Below are positions 7,560 to 16,197 of a stretch of DNA of 64,000 bases, piece after piece (the stretch's first letter is position 1; every line of letters starts with the position of its first letter). A program made the translations under genes and the position numbers. The notes beneath the pieces are model-generated. The model had not been told where the DNA came from. It did no database searches and saw only the letters and a program-made list of their open reading frames with translations. Where the stretch lies: the NCBI RefSeq assembly GCF_000732635.1, contig NZ_JPMD01000004.1, positions 1 to 64,000 of the forward strand, written 5' to 3'. The DNA is from Clostridium sulfidigenes (GTDB taxonomy: Bacteria > Bacillota > Clostridia > Clostridiales > Clostridiaceae).

Positions 7560-8798
7560 ATGATATTATTAATTTTAAGGCTTTTAGTGGCAATTGCAAT
7601 TGCTTTTATTGTAGGTAAGCTTGTTTCAAAGATAAAGTTGCCTGCTATTCTAGGATGGTTACTTACAGGTATGATACTTGGACCACATGCATTTGGAGTT
7701 GTAAATGATGCAGTTTTAAATGCTCATTGGTATGAACCAATTATGCATATTTTAGAATGTGTAGTGGGACTTTTAATAGGCACGGAGCTTGTTTGGAAGA
7801 AAATTAAAAAATCGGGCAAGCAAATTATCATAACAACATTAACCCAATCATTAGGAACATTTTTTGTTGTGAGCTTGGTATTTGGGGTTGTATTTTATTT
7901 TGTAGGATTTCCTATTTATCTTGCATTTATATTTGGAGGTATTGCTCTTGCAACTGCACCAGCACCAGCACTTTCTATTGTGCGTGAGTTTAAAACAGAC
8001 GGACCTGTAACTAAAACATTAATTCCTATGGCAGCCCTTGATGATATGGTAGGAGTAATTGTATTTTTTTCAACTATTTCTATTATATCTGCCAATCTAT
8101 CTGAGCAAAAACTACCGGCTTATATGATATTACTTGTAGTTTTATTACCAATTATTATTGGGATTGTTATAGGATTGCTTGCAGGAGTTGTACTGAAAAG
8201 AGAACGTTCAACAAAAGTAACAGTATTGCTACTGAGTGCAACAATACTAATATCAGCAGGGGTTGGTTTTATATTTAATGATTTAGTTTTACCAAAGCCT
8301 GTACTTAACTTTATGCTTATTGGTATGGCTTTCTCAGCAACGTTTTCTAATATGATTTCAGAAGAACGTCTAGAGCAAATTATGAACTCATTTAATCCTA
8401 TTCTTGGTATTTCTATGATTGTAGTTATCTTAAATCTGGGAACGCCACTTGACTATCATCTGATTTTAGGTGCCGGACTGTTTACTGCAATTTATATCAT
8501 CTCAAGAGCTGTAGGTAAATATGGTGGAGCATTATTCGGAGCTGTTATAACAGATTCACCAGAAACCGTAAAAAAATATTTAGGGCTTACATTGCTTCCT
8601 CATTCAGGAGTATCTCTTGTATTTACAGGTATAGCTGTTTCTGTTCTATCAGGACCAGCACCAGAATACGCTAAGGTCATCCAAGGAACAATTGCGGCGG
8701 CAGCGGTTATTAACGAGGTTATTGCAGTTATAGCATCTAAAAAGGCTTTTGAGTGGGCAGGAGAATTTAATAAAAAAGAGGAAATTAGCAATGAATGA
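7560..8798 (+). CDS. Cation:proton antiporter (CPA2, Kef/Nha type)
   Basis: 412 aa integral membrane protein with about 11-12 hydrophobic segments and the Na_H_Exchanger pattern: KLPAILGWLLTGMILGPHAFG near the N-terminus, ALATAPAPALSIVREF and AALDDMVGVIVFF in the core. The DD pair around residue 161 fits ion binding in CPA transporters. No TrkA regulatory domain is present, unlike the second antiporter at 38298. The ribosome binding site AAAGGAGGAG lies in the end of the tetR gene. Substrate ion not determinable. Control by the neighbouring TetR protein is likely. Confidence 0.85.
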   Translation: MILLILRLLVAIAIAFIVGKLVSKIKLPAILGWLLTGMILGPHAFGVVNDAVLNAHWYEPIMHILECVVGLLIGTELVWKKIKKSGKQIIITTLTQSLGTFFVVSLVFGVVFYFVGFPIYLAFIFGGIALATAPAPALSIVREFKTDGPVTKTLIPMAALDDMVGVIVFFSTISIISANLSEQKLPAYMILLVVLLPIIIGIVIGLLAGVVLKRERSTKVTVLLLSATILISAGVGFIFNDLVLPKPVLNFMLIGMAFSATFSNMISEERLEQIMNSFNPILGISMIVVILNLGTPLDYHLILGAGLFTAIYIISRAVGKYGGALFGAVITDSPETVKKYLGLTLLPHSGVSLVFTGIAVSVLSGPAPEYAKVIQGTIAAAAVINEVIAVIASKKAFEWAGEFNKKEEISNE

Positions 8799-8847
8799 GA
8801 TAATATATAGAAAAATTAAAAAAGATCATTATGAAACCATTAAATAA
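8791..8847 (+). pseudogene. Remnant of a GNAT-like acetyltransferase start
   Basis: ATG 8791 overlaps the antiporter stop (ATGAATGA) and follows GAGGAAATTAGCA. It encodes 18 residues, MNEIIYRKIKKDHYETIK, then a stop. The pattern resembles the first strand and helix of GNAT acetyltransferases (IIYRKIKKDHYETI). The rest of the domain is missing and a terminator follows at once, so this is probably a truncated gene or a vestigial coupled ORF. Confidence 0.35.
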
Positions 8848-8853
8848 ATCAAG

Positions 8854-8891
8854 CCACTTAATATGAAGAAATTCAAATTGAGTGGTTTTTT
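8854..8891 (+). terminator. Intrinsic terminator of the tetR-antiporter operon
   Basis: CCACTTAAT (8854-8862) pairs with ATTGAGTGG (8877-8885) with one G-U, followed by six T. Confidence 0.75.
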
Positions 8892-8909
8892 GTAATAGGG
8901 ATTTTAATT

Positions 8910-8936
8910 ATTATAACAATATTAGATTGTTATAAT
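8910..8936 (+). promoter_or_regulatory. Perfect inverted repeat, possible operator
   Basis: ATTATAACAAT (8910-8920) and ATTGTTATAAT (8926-8936) form an 11-bp perfect inverted repeat with loop ATTAG. It lies 129 bp upstream of the TetM-like gene and is not followed by a T-run, so an operator is more likely than a terminator. Confidence 0.45.
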
Positions 8937-9064
8937 ATATCTACTAGTAAAAAGTTATTTATATAAATAAAGTTTTAGGGGAAGTTGCATTTATAACTGA
9001 AACATAAAAGAATATTGTGGTAAAATAAATCTAATGATATTGTACAATAAAGGGGAAGTTTATA

Positions 9065-11020
9065 GTGAAAAAAACCATAGGAATTTTTGCTCATGTTGAT
9101 GCAGGTAAAACTACATTTTCTGAGCAATTACTTTATCATACAAAGAGTATAAAAACTAGAGGAAGAGTTGACCACAAAGAAGCTTTTCTAGATAGTCATA
9201 ATATAGAAAGAGAAAGGGGTATTACAGTTTTTTCTGATATTGGAATTTTTAATTATGAAGATTCAGAATATTATTTAATAGATACTCCAGGACATATAGA
9301 TTTTTCGCCAGAGATGGAGAGAGCTATGGGGGTTCTAGATTATGCTATCCTTTTAATAAGTTCAGTAGAGGGCGTGCAAGGTCACACAGAGACAGTATGG
9401 CAGCTACTAAGAAAAAATAATATACCTACTTTTATATTTATAAATAAAACAGATAGAGAAGGTGCTGACTTACAAAAGGTTATCCATGAGATAAGAAATA
9501 ACTTAAGTAGTGAAGTTTGTTTAGTTGAAGAAGATTTATATAATTTAAGTAATGAAAATATAGAATTTATAGCTGAAAGAAATGAGGAATTACTGGAAAC
9601 CTATCTAGGTAAAGGCTATGACAACTACTTATGGGTAGATAAATTAAAGGAGCTTATTAAGTCAGAAAAAATATTTATAGTTTTAAAAGGGTCAGCTTTA
9701 TTAGATGAAGGTGTAAAAGAGTTTTTAGAGAACTTTAATAGTCTTAGTTATACTAACTATGAAGAGATAAAAGATAATAAATGCTTCAAAGGTAGAGTAT
9801 TCAAGATTAAATATGATGAAAAAGGTAATAGAATTACCTTTATAAAAGCATTACAGGGGGAATTAAAGGTAAAGGATGAAATTATATATAGTACAAATGG
9901 AGAAGAGATAAGAGAAAAAATAAATGAAATTAGAAGTTATAATGGAAATAAATTTGAGAGTAAAGATAAAATTGTTTCAGGTGAAATTTTTGGAATTATA
10001 GGCATAAGCTCTTTAAGAGCTGGTATGGGCATAGGAGTTTTAGATTTAAATGAGTTTTTTATGATTCCAACCTTAAGAGCAAAGGTAGAGTTTGATAAAA
10101 GTATAAACCCTAGAGAAGTGTTAGGATGCTTTAAAATTTTAGAAAGTGAAGAAAATAGTCTGAATGTAGTGTGGAGCGAGGAGTTACAAGAGCTTCATAT
10201 TAGTATAATGGGAAAAATACAACTAGAAGTCTTAAAGGAAATATTAAAAGATAGATTTAACTTATTAGTGGATTTTGGAACCCCAGAAATATTATATAAG
10301 GAAACCATGGAAGGGGAAGTGGACGGCTTTGGACATTTTGAGCCTCTTCGTCACTATGCAGAGGTTTATTTAAAGTTAAAAGAAGGGCCTAGAGGATCAG
10401 GGATTACTTTTAAAAATAAATGTCACAGTGATTTTTTAACTACAGGAAATCAAAATCTTATAAGAACTCACATATTTGAAAGAGATCACAAGGGAATACT
10501 TACAGGAAGTACAATTACAGATATAGAAATAACCCTTATGAATGGAAGAGCACATTTAAAGCATACTGAAGGTGGAGATTTTAGAGAAGCAACTAAAAGA
10601 GCCCTTAGACAAGGATTAGAAAGTGCTAAAAATCTATTACTAGAACCCTACTACAAATTTAATATAGATGTAGAGATAAACTTAATGGGTAGAGTTATCA
10701 GTGATATTCAAAAAATGAGTGGTAGCATTAATGAGCCTAAAAGTTATGGAGAAAGAGTTATAATTGAAGGAAGAGGTCCTGTAGCTACCTTTATGAATTA
10801 TGCTTTGGACTTTCAAGCATTCACAAAGGGTAAGGGCAGCTTAAGTCTAGTATTTCATGGGTATGATATATGTCATAATCCAGAAGAGGTTATAGAAGCT
10901 AAAAGCTATAACAAGGACGTAGATCCTGAATACACATCATCTTCAATTTTTTGTGCTAAGGGTGTAGGTTATGCAGTTCCTTGGTATGAAGTTAAGGAAC
11001 ATATTCATTGTCTTAAATAA
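9065..11020 (+). CDS. TetM/TetB(P)-like ribosomal-protection family GTPase
   Basis: 651 aa EF-G-like translation GTPase. G1 is AHVDAGKTTF, the switch region includes RERGITV, G3 is DTPGHIDF, and G4 is INKTDREG. EF-G domains II-V follow, with C-terminal sequences like those of TetM/TetB(P) proteins (EPYYKFNIDVEINLMGR, RGPVATFMNYALDF). Members free the ribosome from tetracycline, but chromosomal clostridial copies are diverse, so actual resistance is inferred only. Length agrees with the family (about 640-660 aa). Start GTG 9065 after AAAGGGGA. A 217-bp upstream region carries a perfect inverted repeat. Confidence 0.8.
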   Translation: MKKTIGIFAHVDAGKTTFSEQLLYHTKSIKTRGRVDHKEAFLDSHNIERERGITVFSDIGIFNYEDSEYYLIDTPGHIDFSPEMERAMGVLDYAILLISSVEGVQGHTETVWQLLRKNNIPTFIFINKTDREGADLQKVIHEIRNNLSSEVCLVEEDLYNLSNENIEFIAERNEELLETYLGKGYDNYLWVDKLKELIKSEKIFIVLKGSALLDEGVKEFLENFNSLSYTNYEEIKDNKCFKGRVFKIKYDEKGNRITFIKALQGELKVKDEIIYSTNGEEIREKINEIRSYNGNKFESKDKIVSGEIFGIIGISSLRAGMGIGVLDLNEFFMIPTLRAKVEFDKSINPREVLGCFKILESEENSLNVVWSEELQELHISIMGKIQLEVLKEILKDRFNLLVDFGTPEILYKETMEGEVDGFGHFEPLRHYAEVYLKLKEGPRGSGITFKNKCHSDFLTTGNQNLIRTHIFERDHKGILTGSTITDIEITLMNGRAHLKHTEGGDFREATKRALRQGLESAKNLLLEPYYKFNIDVEINLMGRVISDIQKMSGSINEPKSYGERVIIEGRGPVATFMNYALDFQAFTKGKGSLSLVFHGYDICHNPEEVIEAKSYNKDVDPEYTSSSIFCAKGVGYAVPWYEVKEHIHCLK

Positions 11021-11058
11021 ATATTATTAGAAATTTAATATATTAGGAGTGATTAATT

Positions 11059-12036
11059 ATGGAAAAAGAAATTAATGTAGTTGTGTTAATGCCTATGGAC
11101 GATAGCCATAAAATTGATTTAATGTCAGTGGCACCTGGATCTAATTTTATATTTACTTCAGCTAAAGAGATAAATAGGGAGACTCTTCAAGATGCTCACA
11201 TAATTATAGGTAATCCTCCATTAGATATGGTTAAAGGATGTAAAAACTTAAAGTGGTTACAACTTGATAGTGCAGGAGCTGATTTATTTGTAAAAGAAGG
11301 GGTGCTTCCAAGGGGAGTAAAACTAACTAATTCAACTGGAGCCTATGGACTCGCTATATCAGAACATATGATAGGTGTACTACTTTCTATATATAAAAAG
11401 TTATACCTTTATAGGGATAATCAAAATAATAGTCTTTGGAAGAATGAGGGTGAAGTTAAATCTATTTGTGGATGTACTGCTTTAGTTATTGGACTTGGTG
11501 ATATTGGAGGAGACTTTGCCAAGAGAATAAAAGCTCTAGGTGGATATACTATAGGAGTAAGAAGAAGTGATACTAATAAACCTGAATATTTAGATGAATT
11601 ATATCTTATGGATAAGGTTGATGAGTTATTGCCTAAAGCAGATGTGGTAGCATTAAGTTTACCAGAAACTAAGGAAACCTATAAATTATTCTCTAAAGAT
11701 AAAATTTCTAAGATGAAAAAGGATTCTGTACTTATAAATGTAGGTAGAGGTACAGCTATAGATACTGAAGCACTTTGTGATGCTTTAGAAAGTGGGAAAC
11801 TTTTAGGAGCAGCTTTAGATGTGACAGACCCTGAGCCATTGCCAAAGGATCATAGGATTTGGGGAATAAAAAATGCAATAATTACACCTCATGTTTCTGG
11901 AAATTATAATCTAAAGGAAACCCACCATCGTATAGTTAAAATTGCTGTTAATAATTTAGAACGCTTTATAAAGGGAGAGGAACTCAGGAATGTAGTTAAC
12001 TTATCTACAGGATATAGAGATTTAAAGACAAAGTAA
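11059..12036 (+). CDS. D-2-hydroxyacid dehydrogenase (NAD-dependent)
   Basis: 325 aa. The NAD-binding Rossmann motif is VIGLGDIGGDFAKRIK near residue 145. Catalytic-site signatures are NVGRGT (Arg side), DVTDPEPLP (Glu) and ITPHVSG (His). The family reduces 2-oxoacids to D-hydroxyacids in the cytosol; the specific substrate is not determinable. Ribosome binding site AGGAGTG precedes ATG 11059. It lies 38 bp after the TetM-like gene on the same strand and may be co-transcribed. Confidence 0.87.
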   Translation: MEKEINVVVLMPMDDSHKIDLMSVAPGSNFIFTSAKEINRETLQDAHIIIGNPPLDMVKGCKNLKWLQLDSAGADLFVKEGVLPRGVKLTNSTGAYGLAISEHMIGVLLSIYKKLYLYRDNQNNSLWKNEGEVKSICGCTALVIGLGDIGGDFAKRIKALGGYTIGVRRSDTNKPEYLDELYLMDKVDELLPKADVVALSLPETKETYKLFSKDKISKMKKDSVLINVGRGTAIDTEALCDALESGKLLGAALDVTDPEPLPKDHRIWGIKNAIITPHVSGNYNLKETHHRIVKIAVNNLERFIKGEELRNVVNLSTGYRDLKTK

Positions 12037-12097
12037 TATTTAAATTAAGGCTAAAGTTAGAACTTTAGTTATACATTGGTTAAAGGAGAGAGATACA

Positions 12098-13294
12098 ATG
12101 GAGAAGCTTTATTATAAAGATCAATATAGTAAAGAATTTGTAGCTGAATTAGAGAAGGTAGAAGAGAAAGATGGGAAGTTTCATGTGGTTTTAGATAAAA
12201 CAGCTTTTTTCCCAGGAGGTGGAGGTCAATTTTGTGATCTAGGATTTATAGAAAATGAACCAGTAATAGATGTTTACGAAGAAGAAGGAATTATATATCA
12301 TGTTCTTAATAAAAAGCCTATAAAGCTTCATAAATTAAAGTGCTCTATAGATTGGGAAAGAAGAAGGGATGGCATGGATCAACACCTCGGACAGCACGTT
12401 TTATCAGGGTGTTTTTATAAAATATTTAATGCAAATACAGTGGGTTTTCATATGGGAAGAGAAATATGTACTGTAGATATAGAGGGAATATTAGAAGAAG
12501 AAAAGATAAGAGAAGCTGAAAAGGCTGCAAATCTAATTATAGGAGATGATCTTCAAGTAGAATTTTTAGTGCCAGATAAAAAAGAGTTAAAGAAGATGGG
12601 ATTAAGAAGAGCATTACCTAATACTAATGAAGAAATAAGAGTTGTTAAGATTTCAGATTTAGATATTAATGCATGTTGTGGAGTACATCCAAAGTCAACC
12701 TTAGAACTAAGAATGATTAAGGTAAGAAGATGGGAAAAACATAAAGGAGCAACGAGAATAGAATATGTAGCAGGGAAAAGAGCAATAGAAGATTCCTTTA
12801 GAAAAGATAAATTTACTACAAGGGTATGTAGATATTTAAATGCCAGTGAAGATGAGGCTATAAATGGCATAAAAAATATGAACGAAAATCTTAAAGCTGC
12901 TCTAGATAAAAATAAAAAGCTAAGTGAAGAAGTGGCTGCTTATGAAGTAAAGGACATGGTTGAAAAAGGGGAGAAAGTAGAAAATATAACTATAGTTAAA
13001 AAAGTTTATGATAATGAAGATATTAAATATGTAAATAAGGTAACTTCAAAGATTATTGAAAATAACAATACTATAGCATTAATGGCAATTAAAAATGGAG
13101 AAAGAGCAAACCTTATCTTTGCCGCATCCAAGGACTTTAAAGGAATATCTATGAATGAACTTTTAAAAGATGCAATTACTTTAATTGATGGTAAAGGTGG
13201 CGGAAGTAGTCATCAAGCTCAAGGTGGTGGAAAGAATAATAACAACTTAGAGGGAGCTTTAGATTATGCTATAAATAAGATAAAAGGTAAATAA
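12098..13294 (+). CDS. Alanyl-tRNA editing protein, AlaX-L type
   Basis: 398 aa. The N-terminal domain resembles threonyl/alanyl-tRNA synthetase second additional domains. The zinc-binding set is HLGQHV near residue 91 and CCGVHP near residue 189. These hydrolyse mischarged Ser- or Gly-tRNA(Ala). A coiled linker (LKAALDKNKKLSEEV) leads to a DHHA1-type end with the glycine-rich GKGGGSSHQAQGGG. Length fits the long AlaX class. Start ATG 12098 after AAAGGAGAG; terminator at 13312. Confidence 0.88.
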   Translation: MEKLYYKDQYSKEFVAELEKVEEKDGKFHVVLDKTAFFPGGGGQFCDLGFIENEPVIDVYEEEGIIYHVLNKKPIKLHKLKCSIDWERRRDGMDQHLGQHVLSGCFYKIFNANTVGFHMGREICTVDIEGILEEEKIREAEKAANLIIGDDLQVEFLVPDKKELKKMGLRRALPNTNEEIRVVKISDLDINACCGVHPKSTLELRMIKVRRWEKHKGATRIEYVAGKRAIEDSFRKDKFTTRVCRYLNASEDEAINGIKNMNENLKAALDKNKKLSEEVAAYEVKDMVEKGEKVENITIVKKVYDNEDIKYVNKVTSKIIENNNTIALMAIKNGERANLIFAASKDFKGISMNELLKDAITLIDGKGGGSSHQAQGGGKNNNNLEGALDYAINKIKGK

Positions 13295-13311
13295 TGAAAA
13301 ATTATTAAGTT

Positions 13312-13352
13312 AAAAGTTAGGTTATTAAATTTAAATAAAACCTAACTTTTTA
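13312..13352 (+). terminator. Intrinsic terminator after the AlaX gene
   Basis: Twelve-bp stem AAAAGTTAGGTT (13312-13323) with AACCTAACTTTT (13339-13350), ending in a T-rich tract. Confidence 0.8.
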
Positions 13353-13382
13353 TTTATTTAAAAATTTAATAATGCTTGAACA

Positions 13383-13425
13383 TTTGTTATATATGTTATA
13401 TATTATATATAACAGATATAACAAA
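13383..13425 (+). promoter_or_regulatory. 43-bp nested palindrome, likely YtrA-type operator
   Basis: The inner arms TGTTATATAT (13394-13403) and ATATATAACA (13405-13414) are perfect around one central base. The outer arms TTTGTTATAT (13383-13392) and ATATAACAAA (13416-13425) are also perfect. Only one opposed pair (13393/13415) mismatches. It lies 16 bp upstream of the ATPase start in an operon that encodes a YtrA-type GntR repressor, so it is the likely autoregulatory operator. Confidence 0.7.
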
Positions 13426-13441
13426 TAAGGTGGTATGTAAA

Positions 13442-14155
13442 ATGTTAAAGATAAATAATTTTTCAAAGTCTTATAGTGGTAGTAAAAAAGCTGTAGATAG
13501 TATATCTCTTGAAGTGAAACCAGGAGATATATTTGGATTTATTGGTCATAATGGTGCTGGAAAAACTACTACCATTAAAGCTGCAGTAGGAATTTTAGAT
13601 TTTGAAGAAGGAGAAATTTTAATAAATGGGAATTCTATAAAGACTAGTCCAATAGAGTGTAAAAGGGATATAGCGTATATTCCGGATAACCCGGATTTAT
13701 ATGATTCCTTAACAGGCATTCAATATTTGAATTTCATAGGAGATATTTTTAAGGTATCAAAGGAAGAAAGAGAAGCACTTATAAAAAGGTATAGTGAAGC
13801 CTTTGAACTTACAAAATCTTTAGGAGATTTAATTTCATCCTACTCTCATGGTATGAAGCAAAAACTAGCTCTTATATCAGCACTTATTCATAAGCCTAAA
13901 TTATTAATTTTAGATGAACCCTTTGTTGGATTGGATCCTAAAGCAGCACATATTTTAAAAGGATTCATGAGGGAATTATGTAATGAAGGAGGAGCTATAT
14001 TTTTCTCTACTCACGTACTAGAAGTTGCTGAAAAATTATGTGATAAGATAGCTATCATTAAAGGTGGAAAGATAGTAGCTTCAGGAGACACCAATAAAGT
14101 TAAAGGTGATGGTAGTCTAGAAGAAATATTTATGGAGTTGATTGACAATGAGTAA
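13442..14155 (+). CDS. ABC transporter ATP-binding protein
   Basis: 237 aa single nucleotide-binding domain. Walker A GHNGAGKTT near residue 37, signature SYSHGMKQKLAL near 130, Walker B LLILDEPFVGLD near 151, H-loop STHVLE. It is of the YtrB/EcsA-like exporter class. The start was placed at ATG 13442 after AAGGTGG; the open frame continues upstream only through the operator palindrome. Its stop overlaps the start of the permease gene by eight bases, showing coupling. It is the first gene of a four-gene operon with a GntR regulator. Confidence 0.92.
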   Translation: MLKINNFSKSYSGSKKAVDSISLEVKPGDIFGFIGHNGAGKTTTIKAAVGILDFEEGEILINGNSIKTSPIECKRDIAYIPDNPDLYDSLTGIQYLNFIGDIFKVSKEEREALIKRYSEAFELTKSLGDLISSYSHGMKQKLALISALIHKPKLLILDEPFVGLDPKAAHILKGFMRELCNEGGAIFFSTHVLEVAEKLCDKIAIIKGGKIVASGDTNKVKGDGSLEEIFMELIDNE

Positions 14156-15794
14156 TTTAAAAGTTCTATTAAAAAATAGCATTATGAATACTTGGGGAAT
14201 AAATAAATTCCTAAAGGAAGAATCAAAGAGTGAAAAAGTAAAAAACATATCCATATTTTTAGCAATACTACTAGGCATATTTTCTATAGGTATGTTAATT
14301 GTAATGTATTCCTTGGCTATAGTAGAGCAATTAGGACAGTATGGATATTTAAGCCTTATTTTGATGAGTGCAATGATTCTTAGTACTATGTTTTCATTTT
14401 TTACATCTGTATACAAGGCTCAGGGTGTTCTTTTTTCTTCGAGGGATTTTGAAACCTTAATGAGTTTACCAATAAAACCAGGTATAATCTTAGCTAGTAA
14501 GATGATTGAATTATTATTATTGAATTATTTATTTGTAGCATTAGTAACAATTCCACCAGCTATAGTTTATTTTATGAAATCAGGTACAAGTATTATATTT
14601 TTTATTTATTTATTCATAGGAATAATTTTTATACCACTTATACCTATAGTTATGGCAGCTATTATAGCCTTTGCTCTTAGCTATGTATCTTCGAGAATGA
14701 AACGTAAAACTTTAATTTTAAATATAGGAACCTTGATAGTTGTAGTTATAGTAGTGATAGGTTCATTTAAAATGGATAAGATTATAAATATAGTTATAGA
14801 GAACAGTACATCTATAATTCAAGGGATAAAAACTATTTATCCACCTTCTTATTACTTTACGGATGCTTTAGCTAATTTAAGCTTATTATCTATGACTAAA
14901 TTTATTTTATGGTCTATAATTCCTTTTATAATATTTTTAATAATCTTTGCTAGAAGCTTTAAGTCAATAAATTTAAGATTAGGAGAAACTTTTAAAAAAT
15001 CTAATTATAAATTAACGTCTTTAAAAACTAATACTTTAAGGGGAGCGTTAATAAAGAAAGAATTAAAAAGATATTTTTCATCTTCTGTATATGTTACAAA
15101 TACAATAATAGGTATAGTTTTAGTAACGGTAGCTGCTGTATCATCTCTAGTTATGGGAGGAGATTTTCTCATAGATCAGATGGCACAATCTAGTGATTCA
15201 GACCTTCAGGTACTAGCACCACTATTAAAACAGGTAATGCAATTTGCACCACTTATAATATTATCCTTTGGTATAGGATTAACTTGCACTACAGGTTCAG
15301 CTATATCAATTGAAGGAAGAAATTTGTGGATTTTAAAATCATCTCCATTAGAAGTTAAAGATATATTCATTGGTAAGATAGGAGTTAATATTCTTTTACT
15401 AATACCAACTATAGTAGTGGATTCAATTATGTTTGCCATAGCCTTTAAGTTAACCCTAATAAATTTTATGTGGACTATATTAATTCCTACACTATTAGCT
15501 ATTTTAGTATCAGTTGGGGGCCTTTTGATTAACTTATTTTTTCCTAAGTTAGACTGGACTTCAGAAGTACAGGTTGTAAAGCAAAGTTTAAGTTCTATGA
15601 TAAGTATTCTTATGGGAGGAGTACTTGTAGTTGTAGTGATTTTTATAACTATTGGAATTAACAAGGTATTTGCGATTACAAATATAAATTTATATCTAGG
15701 GGTTATAGCATTATTACTATTACTTTTGATATTATTAGTATGTACAATATTGAAAACTAAGGGAGAAAAGTTGTTTAATAAACTAAGGAGTTAA
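14148..15794 (+). CDS. ABC transporter permease (exporter type)
   Basis: 548 aa with about 12 hydrophobic segments, including LAILLGIFSIGMLIVMY, LYLFIGIIFIPLIPIVMAAIIAF and the C-terminal LGVIALLLLLLILLVCTIL. This fits the putative permease family paired with EcsA/YtrB-like ATPases. Start ATG 14148 overlaps the ATPase stop; a TTG at 14142 is less likely. Conserved cytoplasmic segment SSRDFETLMSLPIKPGIILASK near residue 95 is typical for these permeases. Cargo unknown. The GntR gene begins immediately after its stop. Confidence 0.87.
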   Translation: MSNLKVLLKNSIMNTWGINKFLKEESKSEKVKNISIFLAILLGIFSIGMLIVMYSLAIVEQLGQYGYLSLILMSAMILSTMFSFFTSVYKAQGVLFSSRDFETLMSLPIKPGIILASKMIELLLLNYLFVALVTIPPAIVYFMKSGTSIIFFIYLFIGIIFIPLIPIVMAAIIAFALSYVSSRMKRKTLILNIGTLIVVVIVVIGSFKMDKIINIVIENSTSIIQGIKTIYPPSYYFTDALANLSLLSMTKFILWSIIPFIIFLIIFARSFKSINLRLGETFKKSNYKLTSLKTNTLRGALIKKELKRYFSSSVYVTNTIIGIVLVTVAAVSSLVMGGDFLIDQMAQSSDSDLQVLAPLLKQVMQFAPLIILSFGIGLTCTTGSAISIEGRNLWILKSSPLEVKDIFIGKIGVNILLLIPTIVVDSIMFAIAFKLTLINFMWTILIPTLLAILVSVGGLLINLFFPKLDWTSEVQVVKQSLSSMISILMGGVLVVVVIFITIGINKVFAITNINLYLGVIALLLLLLILLVCTILKTKGEKLFNKLRS

Positions 15795-16196
15795 ATGGGA
15801 GATGAGATTTTGATTTTAAAAATAGACTTTGACTCAGATATACCTATATATGTCCAGATAAAGAATCAGGTAGTTGAAGGTATAGCAAGAGGGGAACTAG
15901 AAGAAGGTGAAGAACTTCCATCCGTTAGAGGGTTAGCAGATGATATTGGAGTGAATATGCATACAGTTAATAAAGCATATTCACTTTTAAAGGATGATGG
16001 TTATATTAAAATAGATAGAAGAAAAGGAGCTTTTATTTCTCTTAGTTTAAAGAGTTCTAACGAGGGGTTTAGAGAAAATTTAAATTACGAACTAGAGTAT
16101 TATATGGCTGAATGCTTTAATAGAGGCATAAGTAAAGAAGATATAAAGAGTTATATTGACACTATTTTTAGTGGATTTAAGAAGGAGGATAACTAA
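15795..16196 (+). CDS. GntR-family regulator, YtrA subfamily
   Basis: 133 aa. A winged helix at residues about 14-75 (IPIYVQIKNQVVEGIARGELEEGEELPSVRGLADDIGVNMHTVNKAYSLLKDDGYI) is followed by a short tail, the mark of the YtrA subfamily that controls adjacent ABC operons. ATG 15795 directly follows the permease stop, with AAGGAG just upstream. It probably binds the 43-bp palindrome at 13383-13425 and represses the operon. Effector unknown; cell-wall stress is typical for relatives (family knowledge, not seen here). Confidence 0.9.
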   Translation: MGDEILILKIDFDSDIPIYVQIKNQVVEGIARGELEEGEELPSVRGLADDIGVNMHTVNKAYSLLKDDGYIKIDRRKGAFISLSLKSSNEGFRENLNYELEYYMAECFNRGISKEDIKSYIDTIFSGFKKEDN

Positions 16197-16197
16197 T

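Noticed and set aside
16156..16197. Longer start for the DUF1648/DUF5808 protein
   Set aside because: The extension lies inside the GntR gene, and ATG 16198 has a strong Shine-Dalgarno.
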